A stretch of DNA of 64,000 bases from Linepithema humile (taxonomy: Eukaryota; Arthropoda; Insecta; Hymenoptera; Formicidae): the NCBI RefSeq assembly GCF_040581485.1, contig NC_090134.1, positions 15,863,501 to 15,927,500 of the forward strand, written 5' to 3'. This document shows positions 55,898 to 64,000 of the stretch, one piece after another; the stretch's first letter is position 1, and every line of letters starts with the position of its first letter. The notes under the pieces were generated by a model that did not search any database, was not told where the DNA came from, and saw only the letters and a program-made list of their open reading frames with translations. Made by a program: the position numbers and the translations under genes.

Positions 55898-58800
55898 GTC
55901 AAAAATACTGGAAGGACAATAGAATCGGAATTCCCTTTCATTATCGTTTCACTCGATCGAGTGATCGCACGCGTACTCGTCTTTCTCATCACGTTGATAG
56001 TGGGTTTGCGTGCGTTGCCTGAGAATTTCGGGCTGTTGCGTGGCAGGCAAGTTGACGAGACTGATTGGTGGACCGTGTACGTAGACATCGATGCACAATG
56101 GAAACTATATAGTGAGCGAGTGGATGATTTATTGAAAAATCGAGGGAGTTGTATCGAACGCGCGAACGAGTCACGATTAATTTGATCGGGAAAAATAAAA
56201 AAAAAATGTTATCAAGTGCACGTGTAATCTGAAGAGAAAAAAAAGTAGCTTCTTAAAAGGAAAAAAGCTGAACCGCAGAAAGTGAAAGATGGAATCATAG
56301 AATGGAAAAGAGGAAGAAGCCGTCGACCGGTGAATTTCTTGGATGATTGGACGTTAAGCAGTGACGGGGCTGTTTTCTTAAGTATCATTCGTCCAAACGG
56401 GAGCTTGAATATCCTCGTCGGCAATTAAAAACGGATATCCGCGCTCTCATCGATATGCATGATAAGCGAAAGGAGTCGTCCGGCTCCCGCCAATAATTGG
56501 AGCGGAAAGAGTTAAGTCGCATTTCTCCAAGAAGGTAATGGTCATCGAACGAGGACCTCGGTCTCAGTTCCGCGAGCGTATCGATAAAATCTCGATAGGC
56601 GGCCTCGACTCGCGTCGTCTTTTATCCGCTCATTATAGGCTCTCGCGGTGTCACAAAGGATTTCTCCTCCTTACGTAACAATGTCCTGCGCTCGTTTCCC
56701 GGATTTTAAAGAGGTCTTCGCCGGCCAAGAGCACTTCGCCTCAACTCGTTGAAGGCTTTGATCTTGAATTAATATAAGTCAACCGACGGGCGCGGAGATA
56801 ATCGTCCCGTCTATATCAAATCGATCCTATCGTTCCGGTCGATGTTCATCGCAACGAGGGAAAAGGAAATTCCCTCTCTCTCTCTCTCTGGGCATTTATT
56901 CTTTCCGTTTGAGGACTGCCGTAAGAATCCACCGAGGAGAATCCGTTTCCTTCTTTTACCTCTCTTACCTTTTTTTTTTTTTATGCGCAGGTCATATTAA
57001 GCTTCCTCGAAGTGCGTCCTTATCGATGATCGAACAGCCGAGTTATTTATTTTAATTCAACTGCGGAGTGCGCGAAGTAGCTTCGGTGAGTTTCTCATCC
57101 ATCCGCTTGCGATCACGCAATTGTACCCCTTCCAGCAGACATTTAACCGTTTAATGTAATTAAGTTCCGACCAAGTGCAGCGTCCGGCGTGGTTTTAGTT
57201 CCACTCGAGATTTCCTATACACTCCCGGATCAAATCGTAATCATCGATGAGTTTCCGTCGAACGTTGACGGTAAACACGATTTAGAAATCAAACACCCAG
57301 TCGCGACTCTGAAAGCGGGCTAAGTTAATCGGTAAAGTAAACACGCGTGATGTCGATATTGCCGAAATACGTTTGATGCAGAAATGCTGTTCCTCCACGA
57401 CAAATATAGAACGTGCGTGATTTCGCAAACAAATGTAAAATTAAAAATATAAAAAGTAATTTACATTTTCTTTACGTTTCCTCGGCTAAAGAGAAACTCT
57501 CGTGTTAATTACGCCAATTGTCGCGGCTAGTCTGAAATTTTTAAGAGCATTCGCCGGAAGTACGTGCTTGTGAGAGATTGTTAGTGCATTCGCGCGAGCA
57601 CCGGCCAGTGAATCCGGAATCACCGCGTCCAAGTTTCGAGACAAACGCCACACACCTCTCGAGCAGAATTGAAATCCAAACTGGGTTAACCGGCATACAT
57701 ATGAATGAATCCGGGCCTCTTTTTGAACGTCGAACTCCGCGGCGCTTGCAATTCATAGATTAAGTAAAACACAGCCGTGGAACTCGTAACAGGATCTGGC
57801 ATCGCGATGCGCTCCTCCTTCGTCGAGGCGGACATGCACTTCGCCCAATAAATCTGGCCCTGCTGCTGTATGATTCTCCGCGAGTTTCACACACGGACGA
57901 TAAATCCGGACGTCGCATTCGAAAGTCGGTCGACTCCGATACCGAATGCATTCCCTCCCTTTCTTGCTACCCGACTAAGCAGCCGCATCGCTGTATAAAT
58001 TGATGTGCATTACCAATTCAATTGTTACAAAGTATTATGTCTCAGCGTTTCTCGAGTATCTTTGCTTCTTGTCAGACGTGGAAGACGCGATTGATCATTT
58101 AAAACGTCCCTGAAATTAGCGAACGGACTCTGCAGACAGAAATCGTCCAACTGTCGGAACGACTCTTCTTGCCGTATTTAAAATTCTCGCTAAAATAGAA
58201 GAAATATATTCGGCCTGATTTTACCGCAGCACTCGTGTCTCAAAATGCTTATTGACAAATTCATTTACGCGACTCTTGTGAATAATGTATCGCGAGACGA
58301 TGATCAATTTCTGATATCCATAGAATGACGAATGACACGGTTAACAACGTTGGCCGGCCGCGCACGCGAGCAAAGCATATGAGTCAACAATACTAACTTT
58401 TTCATAGCTCTCGGTAACGATGAATCGGTGGGAAATCGTCGTGAATAATCCAAGCGATCTAATCTCTCCCGTGAGGCGCCGGCAAAAAGACGCGTAAAAT
58501 ATGGCCACGTGAGTTATGGCCGGTCGAATCTTTCCCTCGCTTACCTTTGAGTTATATCCGATCCATAACGATGAATTTATCTGTTTCGTACATTTATATA
58601 CGTTCAATACGTATACCGAATGACGTAGAATATGTCCGTTAATACTTACGAGACCACGCCTCCCGGCGAATGCGCTCGAACGGCAAGCTCCACGGCAACG
58701 CGGTCAAAAGCGTGAAAAGAGGAGCGGGAATACGCGAGAATTACGCAGTTTTGCCTCGCGCCTGGTCGCGGAAAAAGCCGGACGGAATCAATCCGAGATT

Positions 58801-59753
58801 TATCGATGCCGCTCGCATAATGACGTGTGCTCTGTAATCCTATTTGCCCCGCGCAAAGCTCCGTTTGGAGGCTATCCTAATTGTTCGGACGCCGCAACGG
58901 CCAAACATTATACACGTACGCCACACCGAAGGCGTCCGCACTTCGTTCAATGGCATTGTCGTGACTGCGTCGCGCCGGTGGCCGAGTGCACTTCCGACGG
59001 TGCCCCCTGCTGTTTGCCCGCGACAGGTGACGCTCCATTGTGTCGATAAAATATTGACACTCGATATTTCGTCCCGCTCGCTCAGCCGAGGAAAACATGC
59101 AAGTCGTCGTGTTTATGCAGGCGTCGTCCAACGTACACACACGCGACGTCCGTCACATTTCTCCCCGCCCCCGCGTGCCCCTAATCGCCTTTCGCAAGCC
59201 TGTTACTTTACTACCCCGCCATTAGCGAGACTTTATCATGAGAGATCCACACACTCGGCCGCCGCATCGCTGGATTTAAGTACACGCCCGTAAATTGCCG
59301 GATTTAATCCACGGACTCGTAATGTCGAGTTGGCGTTCGTTACTTTCGAGTTGTTAAGCGACAAAAGCGCGAACCGGATTTGACGCTACTTTTAATACCG
59401 GCGCGCTTCCATATCTATCCCCGAGTTCCCGGTATTTTCTCTTTCAGTATGAAAATTTCCACTTTTCTTCCATTGGAAAGAGAATTAGTTGTCACGCAAT
59501 AACGTTGCAACTTTAAAACTACGAAACGTTAAAGAAGTTTTATATATACTTGAGTCATGGCAGAAAGTAAGATTGCTTTTTTAACTCGGTATGTCTCTCA
59601 TCTTCGTTTCCATTTTCTCAACGAGTCGATTTGCGTTTTAGAAATGCAACACGTTACATCGTATTATAATTCAATTATTGTCACGCCGTTATTTCGCGCA
59701 GGATCCACGTAAACACTTTTCTCTGCGAATCTATGCACGTCTGTGTCACTTAC

Positions 59754-59929
59754 CGTTTTGTTCCCCAAATTTTTGACACGGCAGTTGAGATACGTGGTCT
59801 TTCCCAGCAAGGCGGTCACGTTCTTCGAGGCCGATTTATCGAAATACGGCCCCGACCGTGCGGGATCCTCCAGAGAATTCTGGATGTATGTGTCACTGCT
59901 CTTGCCGCTGCCGCCGTGGCAGTGCACAT
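59754..59929 (-). CDS. dpr9: Dpr-family Ig protein, exon Ig1a (N-terminal flank and first half of Ig domain 1)
   Basis: Internal coding exon of 176 nt on the minus strand. It starts after a canonical acceptor (gtgtttcag, AG at 59931-59930) and ends at a near-perfect donor (ACG|GTAAGTGA, GT at 59753-59752). The first two bases finish a split codon (nAT), then 58 codons follow exactly, so the exon enters in phase 1 and leaves in phase 0. The peptide has a Ser/Gly-rich lead, then GPYFDKSASKNVTALLGKTT, then YLNCRVKNLGNKT. The Cys in YLNC is the B-strand Cys of an Ig fold; NVT and NKT are N-glycosylation sequons. GPYFD...NVTALxGKTxYLxCRVKNLGNKT is the signature start of Dpr Ig1. Dprs are secreted-pathway, membrane-attached neuronal proteins that bind DIPs. 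The partner exon lies 33.5 kb downstream on the same strand. Family assignment is very secure; dpr9 is assigned from memory of Drosophila paralogues, and dpr8 or dpr21 remain possible. Confidence 0.93.
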
Positions 59930-60086
59930 CTGAAACACGAGGAACCGAAACATGTGTAAATGCAGCAATTTCAACGCTGAACGCAAGAGAGGATACACAG
60001 AGTCGTTCGCGGCGTTGCATTTTAAGACACGAATATTCTAGCCGGTTGAATATCGAAAAGCAAGACGTAAATAAGTATCTTTGCAT
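59930..60086 (-). other. In-frame open extension upstream of exon Ig1a (possible alternative first exon)
   Basis: The Ig1a reading frame stays open through its acceptor for 52 further codons, with Met codons at 60086-60084 and 60020-60018. From the second Met the peptide is MQRRERLCVSSLAFSVEIAA followed by FTHVSVPRVSD. It has a basic start and a hydrophobic stretch interrupted by one Glu, a passable but imperfect signal peptide. It could be a first exon that reads straight into Ig1a when the acceptor is not used, or simply intron that happens to be open. Confidence 0.2.
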
Positions 60087-60371
60087 GCCGGTTTTCAGTC
60101 AAGTCGAGTTGAAAGTTATTCTCGTGACAATTTGATAAAACTCGATGACGCGCGATCAATTTGTCGTCGCGAAATACTTGGTGTGTAGGTGTTTTATTAC
60201 CTAAAATGAACTACGACCTTTCCGGCGAATGTAGGATTACGTAAAAAAAAGTTATACACGGCGGTCGGAAAATTACGATGGATAACGAAAGCAGATACAT
60301 GTAATGTTTATTTGTACACGCAATATGCAACATACAATATGAAATGCTTCGTATATAACATTACGTCCAGA

Positions 60372-60413
60372 ATATTATAATAATAATAACAGTAATAACA
60401 ACAATAATAATAT
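60372..60413. repeat. Imperfect (AAT/AAC)n trinucleotide repeat
   Basis: About 42 bp of ataataata with several AAC and one AGT variant units. Confidence 0.9.
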
Positions 60414-60643
60414 TATCCATGCTTGCATGAATACTTACTATGTTAAACTATTAATGTATACGTGTTAGAGGGAGTAGGGACGAATTGCAATGCATAATAG
60501 GTTCTCATTAAAGAGCAAGAGTGCGGAAATGCGCAAATGCGTAGTTAATGAAAAAGTCCGCCAGAGTCCGGAGATTTTAATTAAACGAGCGTTGCCACTG
60601 ATAAATAAAATTTGACCGACACGGAAGAAAAGAATCCACTTAC

Positions 60644-60699
60644 GAGCCTTGGGTGCGTAAATTACGCGACAAATTGCGGAAAGAAATGCGGCATGAAAG
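60644..60699 (-). CDS. Candidate 56-nt upstream exon of the Dpr gene (tentative)
   Basis: On the minus strand a gcgatttcag acceptor (AG at 60701-60700) is followed by 56 nt and a strong donor GGCTC|GTAAGTGG (GT at 60643-60642). In the frame needed to join exon Ig1a the piece reads FHAAFLSAICRVIYAPKA with no stop and leaves one base (C), exactly the phase Ig1a requires. The peptide is hydrophobic enough to be part of a signal sequence. Against it: no Met, a poor pyrimidine tract, and correct phase is expected by chance one time in three. Confidence 0.2.
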
Positions 60700-61455
60700 C
60701 TGAAATCGCAATTAGCGAGATATAACGAGCGCTTGTTGTCGTTACAGGTAGCGAGGTCATTAACTGTCCCTTGTCGTTTAACGTTTAGCGGTAACCTACT
60801 CTCGCATCAACGATTCCGTTTTCCCGCTTCGCCCTTTTCCCTTCTCATAAACAGTTAATAAGAAAATCGCTTTGCGCCGTTGCCTTTGCCGCAAAGACAT
60901 TTTCGTTACGCAATGCCGTTACGATGGCGCGCGGAATTCGCAGCAGCATTTTGCGCTATGGACAAAGGAAAATGGCGTATCGTGTAATGCACTTCTTCTG
61001 ACGACGACTGGCTCGCTTTATTCGATTAAACTTCCCTAAATGCATCGCAATACCGACGATGAATGAACTGTTTAAGCAATATAGAAGCCATTTTCCTCGT
61101 TACGAGGGAAACATTAGCAAAGTTTAAGAGAAGTTATCTATTAACATCAAACACGATTATCACAGCGTAAAATTTTGTGTCGCCGCAAATATGATGAATA
61201 TTCTTATTTCCACCGTTCTCTGCCGTTTATTTAATCGGATGTTATCAAATGAATTTAAAAAAGGAATAAAGGTGTGTAAACTGGATCGATAAATGGCGTA
61301 AATATTTGTACTTATCCCGGATAAACTTATCTCGGAGTTAAGTGTTTTGAACTGCGAGCGGTAAACTTCTCGGAGCAAAAGGGAAGTATCATCATCGCGG
61401 ACACCTCGGGGAGTTGCGAGAATTGTTTATCGGTTCAACAACTTCCCTGTCGAAT

Positions 61456-61476
61456 CGACGACGACGACGACGACGA
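61456..61476. repeat. (CGA)7 trinucleotide repeat
   Basis: Seven CGA units. They create an Arg run in a short chance open frame. Confidence 0.95.
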
Positions 61477-61822
61477 AGAAATCATCTTCCCGAAACAATG
61501 TCCCGTCTAATTCGCGCGAGTGACACACGCGATCGATCTCTTCGACCGCAGAGCGCGCTCACGCAGAAGTGCGCACGCGGAAACGCAGTGATCGCGATGA
61601 ATCGCGCAGCGCGAATATCCTATATTCCGCACAGACGAGGTCGGATTTACGGAGATTAAAAACGTAATTTGCAATTACCTTGCTCAGCCATGCGCGCGCA
61701 GGATGAAGCCGGTCGCTTTCCATCGTTGCTCTAAATTTGGCAAACTCGTCCGCTGTTCACGGGATTTAAACGAACCGAGTCGTTCGGAAAGTGGCTAACG
61801 CTGCGAATTATTACGCTTTTCT

Positions 61823-61857
61823 GGGGGAGGAGTGGGAGGGGGGGGGGAGGGGGGTAG
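61823..61857 (+). repeat. G-rich run with quadruplex potential
   Basis: Several G-tracts (G5, G3, G10 and G6 among them) separated by one or a few bases, upstream of the Ig1a exon in transcription order. Confidence 0.9.
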
Positions 61858-63429
61858 GTTGCAGTTTATTCGTCTCGGCCAGGGCACGATCGAGAGCGCA
61901 GATATAATTGGCTGTGTCGCTGCTTCGGTCCCGGTAGGCCAACCGGCTGCCGTCGACCGGGCCGGCTCGTTTCCTCGCCGGGCCTCGCTATCATACGCTA
62001 GTTACGTCCTATTGCCGAGAACTCGGCGAGTATATAATCGAATTTCGCCGCTCTTGATTAGGCCGTGATTACACGAAGAGCCGCGCGCTCGCGGCTGATG
62101 CGGCAAATATTGAATCCCGAGCGCGGGCGCAGCCGACGCGCATAATCCGGCCTCCGGTTTTCTCTTAACAGCGACACTTATAGACGGCCCCCGGAACGTC
62201 GCTGGTTTATCCCTCGAGTGGCCGGGGAAACTTTATCCCGCGACTTCCGTATCGCGAATTCTCCACGGCGTTATACGCGCCGCGTTAATCCGTTTTTCCC
62301 CGAGTCCACGGCTTCTTCGCGCTTCTCTCGCAATCAGCCCCGTCGTTAGACAATATTCACCCGTCACCGTCGCTCGGCCGTTGAATGAAGACGCAAAACG
62401 AGTGGCAAGAGCGGAACTTTGCAGTTTCCGCGCGATAATCAATTATACGCGTCGGGGCCGGTTAACGGCCGGGGAGTGTCAGTTTTGCGCGAGAGAAGAG
62501 CACTCGGCAGTTTAATCGTGATGTTTTTCTTTACCAATATTCGGCGGAAACGGTCGTAATGTAATGATAAACCGGACTTTCGAAGGATTTATCTTTCGAA
62601 GGCTGACGTTGATATAAAATTTTTTGATGACTCGTGAAATCTCACTTCCCGACGCTCTCATATGTACTGTAGTCGCTCCAATACTGGCAAACGTGGCTTC
62701 CAATCGCTTCCTCGGAGCTGATCCAAAAATTGCGACGATGATGAAGTCCCAGTTACCGCGCTATGTACGATACGTTACGTTTTATGTACATACATGAAGC
62801 GAGTATACGCGGGGCTCTCTTCCGCCGCGGCGTAAGGATAACGGATAAAACTTTGCTCGCAGCGGGTCCCGACAAGTTTCTTTATTAAATTTAGCAAAAG
62901 GCTGCGAGAGCAGTTGCGACGGGTCTGCTTTATTTGGCGACAAGAAATTCGAGCTCTCACGAAACGCCGCTAGAATCGCCCAAGTTTCATACGAACGAAC
63001 GGGTTACAAGAGCCGACCGTGCTCGTACAATGGGCTCAGGGTAATTTAATTATGAGACGACGCCATTGACCGAGGCTTCGCAATCCGTTCTATTTCCTCA
63101 ATTTCCTTCCCTCTCGCCCGTTTACGGCGAATAGCCGCGACCGACGTACATATTCTGCTTTGAGCATGATTTCGAAAAGATATAAATTCAATTCCGAGAG
63201 ATCTTGACGCTTCGTGTCATTTTAATGAGCGTGCGACCTAATTCCCTCGCCTATCTGAATTTCATTTCTTAATTACTACTCGAATATTTGTATCTTCCAT
63301 ACATATTTCCCGCAGCGAAAATGGATTATATTTGTGTGAGGAATTAACAGCGCGGAAAGTAGGTGAAACAAATAATCTTATTCGGCCACTTTATCAACGA
63401 TAAATGCTGATTTGGTAGCGAAAAGAAAC

Positions 63430-63449
63430 GGGGGGGGAGGGGGGGGGGA
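63430..63449 (+). repeat. Poly-G run interrupted by one A
   Basis: G8, A, then about eleven G. Confidence 0.92.
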
Positions 63450-64000
63450 GAAGGAGCAGGAATGGATAGCGTCAGCGGAAAAGTATAATAGTCCAGCGTT
63501 GCGCGTTTGGAATCGCGCTATCGTTTGCTCTCGCTTTTGTTCCTTGGTCTGCTTGGAGAACTGGAGACTCGTGTCGCGTCGTCGGCAGAAACGAGAATTT
63601 ATCGCGCCGACCTACGGCGCGCGCCATGCGGAAAGAGCGTAAATCCGCGCGCGAGCAGGGAAAGCTTCCTTCTCGCGCGCGGACGGGCGGCGCCGAACAG
63701 CAATAGGAGTTTAATCGCGATACTCTTGTAGCGCGTTTATCTCACTCGACGGTCCATTAAATCCTGCGGTTCCGGATAATATCAGGTTATAGTTGATGAA
63801 CCGCGGAATGCGCGCATCAGCGATTCCCCGGTGGATTTCGAATTACGTGCCGGGGCGGGCGGGATCGAGACGCGCGCGCGGCTTCGACCCAGTTCTATCG
63901 GGCGATCGCGCGCGCTCCTTCGCTTCCGAACGAAGGCGGAGCGGACGGGCGAGCGTGCCGCTGATGATTTTGTGTTTCGCGAAAGATGTATGTATGCCGA

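Larger units (their letters stand above)
59930..64000 (-). other. Upstream intron or 5' region of the Dpr gene (partial)
   Basis: Sequence upstream of the Ig1a acceptor on the minus strand. Because Ig1a opens in phase 1 and lacks a secure signal peptide, at least one upstream coding exon or an alternative first exon is expected. Two weak candidates lie here (60644-60699 and an in-frame extension from 60086 or 60020). The rest is CpG-rich non-coding sequence with a trinucleotide run, a CGA repeat and two G-rich runs. Confidence 0.7.

Noticed and set aside
56965..57005. Poly-T followed by atgcgcag|gt on the plus strand, resembling an acceptor or recursive splice point
   Set aside because: The host gene is on the minus strand, and no coding sequence follows on the plus strand.
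58640..58655. Minus-strand donor-like tctcgtaagtatt inside the long intron
   Set aside because: No convincing acceptor with an open, conserved-looking exon upstream, so probably a pseudo-donor.

Overview
The window looks like animal nuclear DNA, almost entirely intronic, from an insect and most likely a hymenopteran such as an ant. The reasons are a recognisable insect-type Dpr immunoglobulin gene, very long introns, no operon-like packing, many CpG dinucleotides across the non-coding DNA, frequent (GA)n/(CT)n microsatellites and poly-G runs, and alternating CpG-rich and AT-rich blocks. The species call is inference; the insect gene is the solid part.

The only protein-coding sequence I can firmly support is two exons of one gene on the minus strand. 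The exon at 59754-59929 carries the N-terminal flank and the first half of an Ig domain. The exon at 26001-26223 carries the second half of the same domain. Both have consensus splice sites, the frame is continuous across the junction, and the joined domain has the Dpr family (defective proboscis extension response) hallmarks. The closest remembered relative is Drosophila dpr9, in the dpr8/dpr9/dpr21 group. Dprs are neuronal cell-surface Ig proteins that bind DIP partners during synaptic partner matching.

Layout along the plus strand: 1-26000 is the intron after the Ig1b exon, and the second Ig domain and C-terminus must lie beyond position 1. 26001-26223 is exon Ig1b, 26224-59753 is a 33.5 kb intron splitting Ig1, 59754-59929 is exon Ig1a, and 59930-64000 is the upstream intron or 5' region. 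The introns hold dinucleotide microsatellites (the largest is about 280 bp at 42.1-42.35 kb), poly-G runs, short tandem repeats, several strong hairpins, and a foldback-like element with a 191-bp tandem duplication at 43.5-44.0 kb.

No tRNA, rRNA, CRISPR array, intact transposon or second gene was recognised. Open frames outside the two exons look like chance frames in CpG-rich or low-complexity DNA. The more interesting leads are two competing candidates for the missing 5' coding part of the Dpr gene (60018-60086 and 60644-60699), the MTLQ insertion at the split-Ig junction, a precursor-miRNA-like hairpin at 17.2 kb, and the foldback element.
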